DNA of 64,000 bases from CALXOJ01 sp034120015 (GTDB lineage Bacteria > Spirochaetota > Spirochaetia > JAFGXN01): positions 1 to 64,000 of the forward strand of contig JAXEIF010000005.1 of NCBI GenBank assembly GCA_034120015.1, in the 5' to 3' direction. Numbering within the stretch: position 1 is the stretch's first letter; each line of letters starts with the position of its first letter. The translations under genes and the position numbers were made by a program. This document shows positions 33,541 through 42,943 of this stretch, one piece after another. The notes beneath the pieces were generated by a model. It was not told the origin of the DNA and made no database searches. It saw only the letters and a list, made by a program, of their open reading frames with translations.

Positions 33541-35925
33541 TTAATCATTCACATCATTCCCGATTGCCGGGTACTTACCGCCTGTATCCCATGCATAGAA
33601 GGCAAAAAATTCGGCTACCGTTGAATCGGGCTTCTCTTCGGTCAATGTGTCTCTGGCATCATAAATCAAATCGTGATTATTATTCCATTGTCCCAGTTCG
33701 GACGAATATTTCACCTGAATCGGAGCCCATTCATCGGCAGGGAACGGCGTCGGACACTCGGCATTACCGAAACAACCTTTATAAAAAACTTCACGGGCAG
33801 ACGAAGTCGGAATATCGTTAAAATTCCAATTCCAATCGGACGGGAAATTATACATTCGAACCAGTCCGTCGGAAGTCACCAGCATTGCCAAATAAAACCA
33901 ATCCTGACTGCGAGCCTGTCCGGCATCCTGATAAGAATGATAAATCCGCCCTACAGCTCCTTCCTTATCATTTTTTCTGAAATCATTTGTTATATAATAA
34001 TTTCCGTCACTACCGCCGCCGTAAGTCGCCCCCTGACTCATACGGTCGTCCCACCCCGGGTATCCGCCGTACCACGACCACATATGCGTAACCATCCACT
34101 GTGTATTATCGTTTGAAACCCACTCATACATATCATATTCGTAGACCTGTTGCCCGTTCAATCCGCGGGCGGCTGCATTGGAATGCAAATTATTCTCATT
34201 GTTGAATTTGTATTTTGCAATTTGATTTATCCCCGCAGCGGCTCCCGGCGGCATAAACAGCGTTTTGTTGCCGTATTCTTTCGAAAACGGATTATTGCTT
34301 TCCGCCCACCAGGCATCCCAATGGCTGGCGTTTTTACTGTCCCGTCCGGAGAAATCATGACGGATTTTAGTAACAAACAATCCACTCGGAAACTGCCGCT
34401 TCGAGTGTACGGCTCCCGCCAATCCGTATCCGGATTCCTGATTCGCTCCCTTATTTGGGATAAAGCTATCGCCGGCCGGTTCGGTCGTACTGTCTGTTGT
34501 TGTCGAAATATTTTTGTTGGGGATCGTTTTATCGTAAAAAACATCAATCCAAAGGCAACCGTCCTTAATACGAACGGCCTTAGGAGACCAGTACGGCTGT
34601 TTATAGCGGTCATTTTCGTACCCCCGAATGCCGTCCGGTCCGAACGTTTTCGGACCGCTCAATTCAAGTCCCATATTACCGATCTCAGGACGCTGAATTC
34701 CGGGGTTTCCGATATCCCAATCGGCCTCCAGTGTCTCCATAGAGTCAAACGGATCGTAATATGTCAGACTGAGAACCTTTCCTTCGACAGCGACTTTTGC
34801 GGGAATCATGCCGGGTGCGGGCGGCGTAACGGTTTCAATGATATCTCCGTTTTCGTCGAACTCAATCACTTCGATTGATTCGTCTAAATAGTAAAATGCA
34901 ACATGATCGACAGTAACGGTAACAGACTGATTTGCATTGTTATCTTCCGTTCCGAAATAGAGCCAATAAGTTTCTTGAGAAGGAATCTCGAAATTATCGG
35001 GATTTGTAACCGAATAGATCGAAGTAGCGTCAAAAAAAGACATCAATAGATTTTTTTCAAAAATCATCCCGTAAGTATGATACGTATTCGGTTCAACTGA
35101 AAAACCTTTTGGACTTCGACCTCCTTTCAATCTGGCTTTGATCGAAGCATCCCAGTTGTTAAAAAATTCATTGGCCCATCCGCGTTTTTGATTTTGATTA
35201 ATTGGATTTGTATCAGTTTGAGCAGCATCCACTGTTCCCAAACCGCAACCGATAGCCGTATTTAATCCGTTATTACTGAGAGATGCGGTTATTTCCACAT
35301 ATCCTAAAGTTTTGCCGGCCTCTACTCCCGGATAAAGTGCCTCGGCAATAGTTAACGGATAGCTGACGCCGCCCGTCACTGCCGCATTACCGGGCGTTTT
35401 AAAAGTCAGCTCTCCCTTTTCTGAGTCTACTTCAAAAACGGCGTCATTGGGACAATCTTGATGTTGCGTCCATTCTTTTCCCACACCGGTTTTCGAAAAA
35501 TCAAACAGTGAAGCAATACGATAGCCTTTTCCGTTACGATGAACCACTTCCTGAACACCTTCCGGAACCTCGACCGAGCACGTTGCCTGTGCTTTCGAAT
35601 TTGCTTTACTGATTGCCTTCAACTCAACTGTTCCGGCAGTATTGCCGGCAACAAGAACAGTCACATTGCCTTTTTGAACCACATCCACAATCTCTTTGTC
35701 GGACGATTGCAGGATAAATCCCTTTTCTGCGGCGGTCGTGTTTACAGTAACCGCAATGCGGGAAGCAGTATTTTTCCATAACGTCATTTTGCTCTGACCG
35801 AAAGAAATTTCAACCGCAACATCCTTATTACCGCCACTTCCGCCTCCTTGATCCACGGACGGACCGGGAGGTGGACATCCTACCGAAAATAATACCGCAA
35901 GAATAAAAAGCAAACCTTTCTTCAT
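33541..35925 (-). CDS. GH16-like lipoprotein with Ig and jelly-roll domains
   Basis: 794-residue lipoprotein (signal MKKGLLFILAVLFSVGC, then a Gly-rich linker). A BIG2-like Ig domain (residues ~35-125) is followed by a ~200-residue jelly-roll-like domain (~145-345) related to that in the 29451 and 36063 proteins, then the GH16 catalytic domain (~375-785) with ADWDIGNPGIQRPEIGN, HWDAWWAESNNPFSKEYGNK and EYDMYE (E596, D598, E601). The start at 35925 has GAGGAG; an upstream ATG (35943) in frame has no site. A near-palindrome ATTGTACAAT (35948-35957) lies in its promoter region. Confidence 0.86.
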   Translation of the reverse strand: MKKGLLFILAVLFSVGCPPPGPSVDQGGGSGGNKDVAVEISFGQSKMTLWKNTASRIAVTVNTTAAEKGFILQSSDKEIVDVVQKGNVTVLVAGNTAGTVELKAISKANSKAQATCSVEVPEGVQEVVHRNGKGYRIASLFDFSKTGVGKEWTQHQDCPNDAVFEVDSEKGELTFKTPGNAAVTGGVSYPLTIAEALYPGVEAGKTLGYVEITASLSNNGLNTAIGCGLGTVDAAQTDTNPINQNQKRGWANEFFNNWDASIKARLKGGRSPKGFSVEPNTYHTYGMIFEKNLLMSFFDATSIYSVTNPDNFEIPSQETYWLYFGTEDNNANQSVTVTVDHVAFYYLDESIEVIEFDENGDIIETVTPPAPGMIPAKVAVEGKVLSLTYYDPFDSMETLEADWDIGNPGIQRPEIGNMGLELSGPKTFGPDGIRGYENDRYKQPYWSPKAVRIKDGCLWIDVFYDKTIPNKNISTTTDSTTEPAGDSFIPNKGANQESGYGLAGAVHSKRQFPSGLFVTKIRHDFSGRDSKNASHWDAWWAESNNPFSKEYGNKTLFMPPGAAAGINQIAKYKFNNENNLHSNAAARGLNGQQVYEYDMYEWVSNDNTQWMVTHMWSWYGGYPGWDDRMSQGATYGGGSDGNYYITNDFRKNDKEGAVGRIYHSYQDAGQARSQDWFYLAMLVTSDGLVRMYNFPSDWNWNFNDIPTSSAREVFYKGCFGNAECPTPFPADEWAPIQVKYSSELGQWNNNHDLIYDARDTLTEEKPDSTVAEFFAFYAWDTGGKYPAIGNDVND

Positions 35926-36009
35926 AAACTTTCTCCTCTCCATAAATATTGTACAATGATTTTTTCAATTTATAAAATTAATTTAAATTTATCTCAATTC
36001 ATTTAAAAT

Positions 36010-36038
36010 GAAAAGAGTGGAAAGTTGCCTTTCCGCTC
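36010..36038 (-). terminator. intrinsic terminator of the GH16 gene 36063-38378
   Basis: Minus-strand GAGCGGAAAG-GCAA-CTTTCCACTC with one G-T pair, then TTTTC. Confidence 0.85.
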
Positions 36039-36062
36039 CATACAAGTATGTTCAGAATATAT

Positions 36063-38378
36063 TTATTCAGCTACATCAGTCTCCACCGATGTATACTTGC
36101 CCGTATCCCAGGCATAGAACGCAAAGAATTCGGCATGCATGATATCGGGATTCTCCGGGGTCAGCCGATCTTTTTCATTATAAATAAGGTTATGCATATT
36201 CTGCCAGTCTCCCAGCTCGGATGAATATTTGACCTGAATCGGCGCATAGGTGTCGGCATTCATGAACGGTGCCGTCACACCGGAGTTTCCGAAAGCACCT
36301 GTCGTTTTGTTCATCTGACTCTTTCGTGTTCCGGACTGGGAAAAATCCCAATTCCAGGTTTTCGGGAAGTTCCACATCACCACCTTTTCGGGGGTGACCA
36401 GCATCGCCAGATAAAACCAGTCTCCCGAAGAAGCCTGTCCGCCATCCAAATAGTTATTGCTGAATGTTCCGGAAATTCCGTTATTGTCTCTTCCTCTCAG
36501 ATTATCCGAAGTCGACCAGTAATTGTTATCGCCCCCGCGGGTCTCATAGCGGTCTTCCCAACCCGGGTATCCGCCGTACCAGGCCCAGGAATGAAGCACC
36601 TGCCACTGACTCTGATTGTTACCGACCCATTCATACATATCGTACTCATATACCTGCTGACCGTTTAACCCGCGATCGGAGGTCGGAACATCGGTATACT
36701 CATCGGAAGTCGTTATATTTTTTGCCCGACGGATTCTGCTTTCCCCTCCTTCCGGCATAAACAGCTCTTTTTCGCCGTAAGCACGGCTGAACGGGTTGTT
36801 GCTTTCGGCCCACCAGGCATCCCAATGTGCATTGGTTTTTGCTGAACGATTTCCCCATGAATGTTTAATTTTGGTGATAAACAGTCCGCTCGGAAACTGT
36901 CGCTTGGAATGGATAGCGCCGGCCAAGCCGTATCCTGTTGTATCATATGTGCCACCACTTCCGGGGACCCATCCTTCCTGACCATTGTTCACATTTTTAT
37001 TCTGAATCGTCTTATCAAAGAAGACTTTTATTAACAATTCTCCGTTTTGAATATCGACCGCTTTCGGCGACCAGTAAGGCTGCTTGTAACGGTCACCGGA
37101 ATAACCTTTAATCCCGTCATCAAAAGTCACCAATGTCGGAGATGCGATTCCCTCATTTCCGATTTCGGGACGTTCAATCCCCGGATTACCGATATCCCAG
37201 TTTTCCTTCAAAACATCCATACTGTCAAACGAGTCGTAGTGAGTCAGTTTTAAGATTTTTCCGTCAACCGCAATCCGTGCCGGAATCATACCGGGGGCAG
37301 GAGGCGTAACCGTTTCGATAATGTTACCTTCCTCATCAACCTGAATCACTTCCATCGAGTCATCATAGTAATAGAAGGCAACCGTATCCACAGAAACCGT
37401 AACAGTCGTGCTGCTGTTACCTGTTTTTCCGAAATAAAGATAATAAACACTCCCGTCATTGGGAATCGCATAGTCTCCCGCTGCTTTACTGTTGTTTTCA
37501 ATTCCGTCCGTATAGGCTGTCAAATTGGATCCGTCGAGAAAGGAAATCCCGAAAGCATGGTCTTTTCCTGTTTCAATCGTATAGGCATTTCCCCTACTGT
37601 TTGCCAGACGGGATTTCCAAACAGAATCACTGGTATCAATGAATTCATTCGCCCAACCGCGGGAATTGTTATCTCCGGCCATATCCGCACTGCCGAGTCC
37701 CATTGCAACCCCCGTATCGGCACCGGCGCTCACCTGAGCAATCACTTCGGCATAAGCAACGTTCTTGCCAGACAGTGCCAGTCCGGCAACAAGACCTTCC
37801 TGCAGATCAAGCGAATAATTGGCTTCGGTGGAATCGGCGCCGGAAATAGTCGTAATCTTTAAAGATCCGTCGCTGAATTCGCGGGAAAATTTGGCCTCAG
37901 TTCCGTCTTTATATGTCCATGTTCCTTTCAAACCTGTTGTTTCAAAATCAAACAGAGAAAGCAGACGAAAGCCTTTTCCTCCACGATGTACAACTTCCTG
38001 AATGCCGTCAGGTACAGTAACCGTACAGGTTGCTTTTGCCGACTTATCCGCTTTACTGACAGCCGTAAGAGTCACCGTACCGGGCAGATTCCTGGCTGTA
38101 ATCACAGGATTTCCATCCGTCTGTAAAGAAATTTTAACAATATCCTCATTCGAAGAGGTTAGCGTATATCCTTTTTCCGATGCTTTGGTTACAACATTGA
38201 CAGCCAACCGCGAAGAAGTATTCTTCCATAGTATCATTTCAGCCTGACTGAAAGAAATTTGAACTTCTGGAGCTGTGCTGTTCCCGCCACCATTCCCGTC
38301 TCCTCCCGGTGTAGGTGTAGGTGGAGGACATCCCACTGTCAGCAATGTTGCCAAAAATAAAAAACAAAGCTTTTTCAT
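36063..38378 (-). CDS. GH16-like lipoprotein with Ig and jelly-roll domains (paralogue)
   Basis: 771-residue lipoprotein (lipobox LTVGC; Pro/Gly-rich linker). Its architecture matches the 33541 protein: BIG2-like Ig (residues ~30-115), the jelly-roll-like domain (~130-340; RGWANEF, HAFGISF and VYYLYFGK shared), then the GH16 domain (~365-765) with DIGNPGIERPEIGN and EYDMYE (E578, D580, E583). The ATG is preceded by AAGGAG. The two long paralogues match each other from the first residue, so they arose by duplication of the complete gene. It is divergent from the GH20 gene. Confidence 0.86.
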   Translation of the reverse strand: MKKLCFLFLATLLTVGCPPPTPTPGGDGNGGGNSTAPEVQISFSQAEMILWKNTSSRLAVNVVTKASEKGYTLTSSNEDIVKISLQTDGNPVITARNLPGTVTLTAVSKADKSAKATCTVTVPDGIQEVVHRGGKGFRLLSLFDFETTGLKGTWTYKDGTEAKFSREFSDGSLKITTISGADSTEANYSLDLQEGLVAGLALSGKNVAYAEVIAQVSAGADTGVAMGLGSADMAGDNNSRGWANEFIDTSDSVWKSRLANSRGNAYTIETGKDHAFGISFLDGSNLTAYTDGIENNSKAAGDYAIPNDGSVYYLYFGKTGNSSTTVTVSVDTVAFYYYDDSMEVIQVDEEGNIIETVTPPAPGMIPARIAVDGKILKLTHYDSFDSMDVLKENWDIGNPGIERPEIGNEGIASPTLVTFDDGIKGYSGDRYKQPYWSPKAVDIQNGELLIKVFFDKTIQNKNVNNGQEGWVPGSGGTYDTTGYGLAGAIHSKRQFPSGLFITKIKHSWGNRSAKTNAHWDAWWAESNNPFSRAYGEKELFMPEGGESRIRRAKNITTSDEYTDVPTSDRGLNGQQVYEYDMYEWVGNNQSQWQVLHSWAWYGGYPGWEDRYETRGGDNNYWSTSDNLRGRDNNGISGTFSNNYLDGGQASSGDWFYLAMLVTPEKVVMWNFPKTWNWDFSQSGTRKSQMNKTTGAFGNSGVTAPFMNADTYAPIQVKYSSELGDWQNMHNLIYNEKDRLTPENPDIMHAEFFAFYAWDTGKYTSVETDVAE

Positions 38379-38412
38379 ACAATTAATCTCCTTTTATTTA
38401 AATTATATTAAC

Positions 38413-38441
38413 ATTATAAAAGAAGTTTTCGCCGTTTGCAA
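38413..38441 (-). promoter_or_regulatory. promoter of the GH16 gene 36063-38378 with a palindrome at the -35 box
   Basis: Minus-strand TTGCAA (38441-38436), 17-base spacer and TATAAT (38418-38413). The -35 box is inside the perfect palindrome GTTTGCAAAC (38434-38443 approx.), a possible operator. Confidence 0.65.
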
Positions 38442-38479
38442 ACAAAAAAAAATTTTTATTTTCCAAATCTCATTTTTCG

Positions 38480-38487
38480 CACATGTG
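38480..38487. promoter_or_regulatory. palindrome CACATGTG between divergent GH16 and GH20 genes
   Basis: An eight-base perfect palindrome lies between the two divergent promoters, just upstream of the GH20 -35 box. Its position fits a shared regulator site, but no homologous site was confirmed elsewhere in the window. Confidence 0.35.
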
Positions 38488-38498
38488 AAATTTAATAC

Positions 38499-38527
38499 TT
38501 GTATTTTACAATAGCAACTATTAAAAT
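38499..38527 (+). promoter_or_regulatory. candidate leaderless promoter of the GH20 gene
   Basis: TTGTAT (38499-38504), 17-base spacer and TAAAAT (38522-38527) end seven bases before the ATG at 38535. There is no ribosome binding site. Confidence 0.6.
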
Positions 38528-38534
38528 ACATTTT

Positions 38535-40400
38535 ATGAAAATACGTACATTATTTTTAATTTCATCACTGCTTTTATCGTCGTGCCTGTCCGTCGACGTT
38601 CAGGAGTCTGTTTCCCGCACCGACGATACGGACTATCTTCCGCCGATTGATCTGACGGCAGCCGAATCGGCACCACGGGCGCTGATCCCTTTTCCGCGTC
38701 AAACGACATGGGGTACCGGAGAATGGATTCTCGAACGATGCACCGTGACCCGCAAAATCGAAACACTATCGTTCAGTTCCTCTCCCGAAGCCTATTTACT
38801 GACCGTTGCCGACGGCCGCATCGAAATCAAAGCCAACGGGGAAAAAGGGCTTCGATACGCGGATTTGACCCTGAATCAGCTGACCGAAAACGGCCGCAAG
38901 CCGGTGCCGGCCTGCACTATCCGCGACTACCCGGCCTTCTCCGTCCGCGGTTTTCACCACGATACCGGAAGGAACTTTCAAAGCATCGCCTCTCTGAAAG
39001 AACAAATCCGCCGTCTGGCCGCTTACAAACTCAACACATTCCACTGGCACATTACCGACAATCCGGGCTGGCGGGTCGAATGCAAAAAATACCCTGTTTT
39101 AAACGATCCGAAAACAATGTACCGCAGTACCGAATTCTATACTTACGACGAAATCCGCGATCTGATTTCTTTCAGCAACGATCTCGGCGTTCAGGTGATT
39201 GTGGAACTGGACATGCCCGGACACAGCAAATTCTTTCCGAAAGCGTTCGGTTTTTCGATGGGATCGCAAAAAGGAACGCAAATCTGTCTCGATCTGATTC
39301 AGGAATTCTGCGATGAAATTCCGGTCGAAATGGCACCGGTTATTCACGTCGGAGCCGACGAAGTCCGTGCTCCCGTTATCGACGAATTTATGCCGTTGGT
39401 AGAAGCCAAACTGAAAGAAAACGGACGTACAGGTATGGTCTGGAATCCGGGAATCAAATCCTCTCCCGATGTCATCGAGCACACCTGGTTTGAAAAGGCT
39501 CAACAGCCCGGTTACCGCAACATCGATTCGAGCGGGCTTTACACCAATACTCTCGATTTTTTCAATGTGATTCAGGCCATTTATTTCAAACAACCGTGCG
39601 AAGCGCCTACCGGTTCCGATACGGAACTGGGAGCGATTGTCTGTAACTGGAACGATGTAGCGATATCCGACGAAAAAGATGTTTTGCTGAACAACCCGGT
39701 TTACAGTTCGGGAATCACGGCAGCCGAGATTTTTTGGAACGGAAATCCGACCGGCAGCCAGCGTTACAAACAGATCCTGCCTCCGTCCGGTTCGGACGCG
39801 CTTCGCGCTTTTGCCGAGTTCGAAAACCGTCTGATAGCCCATAAGAATCTTTACTTCGGAGATGTCGGTGCCGGGTTTATTTACCCCAGACAGTCCGATC
39901 AGGTTTGGCAGCTGACAGGGCCAGACGGTACGACGGTCGAAGCCAGAGGTGTTTCGCTGCTTTTAAGCGATTATTTTCCGAATGCCCGAAAACGGCAGGC
40001 AGCGGTCTGCCGTTTGGAAATCGAAAGCGAAACCGACCGCGAAGTGCTGCTTCATGCCGGGTTTGATGTACCCGGCCGTGCACACCGTTTTTACGGCGGT
40101 GTTCCCCCGAAAGGAAAATGGGATCGCTACGGCAGTACGATTACTTTAAACGGGAATCCCGTCGAGCCGCCCCGGTGGCAACAGCCGGGCGCCTACCGGC
40201 ACGATATTGTCCAGACATGGGATCACCCGGTACAGGAAGTCCCCTGGACCGCCGAAGAACTCTACTGGCGCCGCGAACCGGTGCGGGTTCAACTGAAAAA
40301 AGGTGTCAATGTGATTGAAGTCAGGGCTGTCAAAAACTCACCCAAACAGATTTGGATGACAGCTCTCTGGCTTGAAGATGTTGGGGAATCGGTAAAATGA
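38535..40400 (+). CDS. GH20 beta-N-acetylhexosaminidase-like lipoprotein
   Basis: Lipoprotein of 621 aa (MKIRTLFLISSLLLSSC). An N-terminal GH20b-like domain (residues ~40-135) precedes a TIM barrel that starts AFSVRGFHHDTGRNF. It has HWHITDNPGWR, ELDMPGHSK and the catalytic pair in HVGADEV (D275, E276; the usual form is H-x-G-G-D-E). Typical GH20 enzymes release terminal GlcNAc or GalNAc using substrate-assisted catalysis; the Asp-Glu pair is intact. The C-terminal ~200 residues are a beta-rich extension (GFDVPGRAHRFYGGVPPKG...). The GH95 gene overlaps its stop codon (ATGA). Chosen start: ATG at 38535, because it gives a proper lipoprotein signal; an upstream ATG at 38499 does not. Confidence 0.88.
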   Translation: MKIRTLFLISSLLLSSCLSVDVQESVSRTDDTDYLPPIDLTAAESAPRALIPFPRQTTWGTGEWILERCTVTRKIETLSFSSSPEAYLLTVADGRIEIKANGEKGLRYADLTLNQLTENGRKPVPACTIRDYPAFSVRGFHHDTGRNFQSIASLKEQIRRLAAYKLNTFHWHITDNPGWRVECKKYPVLNDPKTMYRSTEFYTYDEIRDLISFSNDLGVQVIVELDMPGHSKFFPKAFGFSMGSQKGTQICLDLIQEFCDEIPVEMAPVIHVGADEVRAPVIDEFMPLVEAKLKENGRTGMVWNPGIKSSPDVIEHTWFEKAQQPGYRNIDSSGLYTNTLDFFNVIQAIYFKQPCEAPTGSDTELGAIVCNWNDVAISDEKDVLLNNPVYSSGITAAEIFWNGNPTGSQRYKQILPPSGSDALRAFAEFENRLIAHKNLYFGDVGAGFIYPRQSDQVWQLTGPDGTTVEARGVSLLLSDYFPNARKRQAAVCRLEIESETDREVLLHAGFDVPGRAHRFYGGVPPKGKWDRYGSTITLNGNPVEPPRWQQPGAYRHDIVQTWDHPVQEVPWTAEELYWRREPVRVQLKKGVNVIEVRAVKNSPKQIWMTALWLEDVGESVK

Positions 40401-42844
40401 CAGACAGATCCCGCATTCTTTTCAGTCTGCTGATATTTCTCTCATCTCTTCCGACAGATGCATCGGCAGCCGAACCGGGAAACAGAGTTCTTTTCTACAC
40501 TTCGCCCGCAGAAAACTGGGAACAGGAATCTCTGCCGATCGGTAACGGCTGGATGGGCGCCTCCCTCTTCGGAGGTATCGAAAACGAACGTATTGTTCTG
40601 AACGAAAAAACATTATGGGAAGGCGGTCCGGGAGAATGGGACGGATACGGGAAACCCGATCCGAATAAAGGCGCTTTTGCCCTGCCGGAAATTCGTAAAG
40701 CGGTTGAAGAAGGAAAATACGGAGAGGCGCACCGTCTTGCCGAAAAATATCTGACCGGCAATGGCACGGGAAAAGGCGCTTATCAGCCGCTCGGAACGCT
40801 GGATATCCGTTTTCCGGGAATTAAACGGCAGAAAGGCTCTTATATCCGCAAACTCGATACCGGAAACGCGGTACACACCGTTTCTTTCTCGCAAAACGGG
40901 GTCGAATATACGCGGAACGCTTTTGCCTCTTACCCGGATAAAAGCATCGTCTTTTCGTTCTCTGCGGACCGTCCGCAATCGGTTGCTTTCAACCTGCAGT
41001 GGGAAACCGTCAACGAAACAAAAAACTATTACGACACCTATAAAAACGAATTCGTCTGCCTCAACCCGAATGTCCGCACAGGCCGCACCGAAACAGTCGC
41101 CGTCGAACGTCTCGGCGACGATACGGCCAAAATGACGGTCGAAGGTATTTTAAACAACAACGGCATGAAATATGCCGCCGTCATTTACATAAAAGCCGTC
41201 AACGGCACGGTCGGTACCGACGGAAAATCGGCGGCCGTCCGCGGAGCCGATCGGGCCGTTCTCTTTTTTGCCGCCGCCACCGATTACGCCAACGAATATC
41301 CCCGCTACACAAGCGGCCGGAATCCGTTGCCGGTCGCCGACGCCTTTGCCCGCGAAGCGTTTGCGAAAGGCGAAACCCGGGTTTACCGAAATCACATCCG
41401 CGATTATACCGGACTGTTTGAACGCACCGCACTGCGTTTGACGGACAGCGATGAAACGTTGACGGATGTTCCGACCGACAAACGGCTGAAACAGTTCCGC
41501 AGAAACCGCGACCCGATGTTTTTGGAACTGCTTTTCAACTACGGAAAGTATCTGCTGATTGCCTCCTCCCGCGAAGGATCGCTTCCGCTCAACCTGCAGG
41601 GCGTCTGGAACGCATATACGGCACCTCCCTGGAGCAGCGATTACCATACCAATATCAATCTTCAGATGGCTTACTGGCCGGCGGAACCGCTTCATTTGGG
41701 AGAAATTCACAAACCGCTGCTCGACTACATTCCGACACTGGTTCAACCGGGAGAAATCACCGCCCGTCACTATTACGGAACCGGCGGATGGGTCTGCCAC
41801 ACCAGCAATAACCCTTTCGGAGAAACGCAGCCCGGATGGGGAATTGTCTGGGGACATTTCCCGGGCGCGGCCGCCTGGCTCTGCCGTCATTTGTGGGATC
41901 ACTACCTTTATACGCAGGATACCGCTTTTCTGAAAGAGGTCTATCCGACGGTCAAAGGAGCCGCACAATTTTGGGCCGATTGGCTGACAACAGATAAAAA
42001 CGGCAATCTGATCTCCTGCCCCTCTTATTCGCCGGAACACGGTACGATTTCCGCCGGTGCAACAATGGATTTTGAAATCGCTTTCGAAATTCTGAACACC
42101 GCAATTACCGCTTCCGAAATCCTCGGTACAGACAATACCGAACGGGAAATATGGCGGAGCATTGTCAGCCGGATTCCGCCGCTGAAAATCGGACGATGGG
42201 GACAGCTTCAGGAATGGACCGAAGATATCGACTCAAAAACAGATAAACACCGCCATATCTCGCATCTCTATGCTCTGCATCCGGGAACACAAATCTCTCC
42301 GATTACGACACCCGAGACGGCGAAAGCTGCCGCCGTCACACTGAAAGCCCGCGGTGACAAAGCCACCGGATGGTCGATGGCGTGGAAAATGAATTTTTAT
42401 GCCCGTTTGGGAGACGGAGATCATTCGTATAAGCTGCTGCGGAATTTCGTACGGTTCACCGAACGATCCGGAGTAGCTCTTTCGGGAGGAGGCTTTTACC
42501 GGAATTTGTGGGATGCCCATCCGCCGTTTCAGATCGACGGGAATTTCGGCATTGTTTCCGCTTTTATCGAATGGGTTTTGCAAAGTCACAACGGAGAAAT
42601 ACATCTTCTGCCTGCTCTTCCTTCCGCAATCAAAAACGGCCGGTTCGACGGTTTTAAAGCCGCCGGCGGGTTCACGGTTTCCGCTTCCTGGAAAAAAGGA
42701 AAAATGAACGAAGCCGTTATCCGATCCGATGCCGGGAAACCGTTAACGGTTCGCTACGCCGGCAAAACGGTCGATATCGATCTGAAACGGGGCGAATCGG
42801 TTCGCCTCAACGGCAATCTGGAGATTCTTTCTTCGGACCGATAA
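40397..42844 (+). CDS. GH95 glycoside hydrolase (alpha-L-fucosidase/galactosidase type), exported
   Basis: 815-residue exported enzyme with a Sec signal (cleavage after DASA). The N-terminal beta domain begins with LPIGNGWMGASLFGG and NEKTLWEGGP, the usual GH95 opening. The (alpha/alpha)6 barrel has NLQGVWNAYTAPPWSSDYHTNINLQMAYWPAE, the general acid region SYSPEHG and the general-base region IDGNFGIVSA, so catalytic residues appear to be present. The common NLQMNYW reads QMAYW here. GH95 removes alpha-1,2-L-fucose, and some members take L-galactose. It is translationally coupled to GH20. Confidence 0.93.
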   Translation: MTDRSRILFSLLIFLSSLPTDASAAEPGNRVLFYTSPAENWEQESLPIGNGWMGASLFGGIENERIVLNEKTLWEGGPGEWDGYGKPDPNKGAFALPEIRKAVEEGKYGEAHRLAEKYLTGNGTGKGAYQPLGTLDIRFPGIKRQKGSYIRKLDTGNAVHTVSFSQNGVEYTRNAFASYPDKSIVFSFSADRPQSVAFNLQWETVNETKNYYDTYKNEFVCLNPNVRTGRTETVAVERLGDDTAKMTVEGILNNNGMKYAAVIYIKAVNGTVGTDGKSAAVRGADRAVLFFAAATDYANEYPRYTSGRNPLPVADAFAREAFAKGETRVYRNHIRDYTGLFERTALRLTDSDETLTDVPTDKRLKQFRRNRDPMFLELLFNYGKYLLIASSREGSLPLNLQGVWNAYTAPPWSSDYHTNINLQMAYWPAEPLHLGEIHKPLLDYIPTLVQPGEITARHYYGTGGWVCHTSNNPFGETQPGWGIVWGHFPGAAAWLCRHLWDHYLYTQDTAFLKEVYPTVKGAAQFWADWLTTDKNGNLISCPSYSPEHGTISAGATMDFEIAFEILNTAITASEILGTDNTEREIWRSIVSRIPPLKIGRWGQLQEWTEDIDSKTDKHRHISHLYALHPGTQISPITTPETAKAAAVTLKARGDKATGWSMAWKMNFYARLGDGDHSYKLLRNFVRFTERSGVALSGGGFYRNLWDAHPPFQIDGNFGIVSAFIEWVLQSHNGEIHLLPALPSAIKNGRFDGFKAAGGFTVSASWKKGKMNEAVIRSDAGKPLTVRYAGKTVDIDLKRGESVRLNGNLEILSSDR

Positions 42845-42851
42845 TCACACA

Positions 42852-42905
42852 CTGCCGAAAACGGCAGCTTCTTCAATCGGGAAAGGCGCCCGCCGCCCTT
42901 CCCGT
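42852..42905 (+). terminator. two hairpins between GH95 and lysK, possible weak terminator
   Basis: CTGCCG-AAAA-CGGCAG (42852-42867) followed by CTTCTT, then a larger imperfect stem CGGGAA/TTCCCG (42878-42905) followed by TCTCTT. Neither has a proper T-run, so termination is uncertain. Confidence 0.4.
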
Positions 42906-42908
42906 CTC

Positions 42909-42937
42909 TTGACTTTCGCTTCCGACAAAGTTATAAT
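42909..42937 (+). promoter_or_regulatory. lysK promoter giving a leaderless message
   Basis: TTGACT (42909-42914), 17-base spacer and TATAAT (42932-42937), then only six bases before the ATG at 42944. The start of transcription should coincide with the start codon. Confidence 0.8.
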
Positions 42938-42943
42938 CGCATC

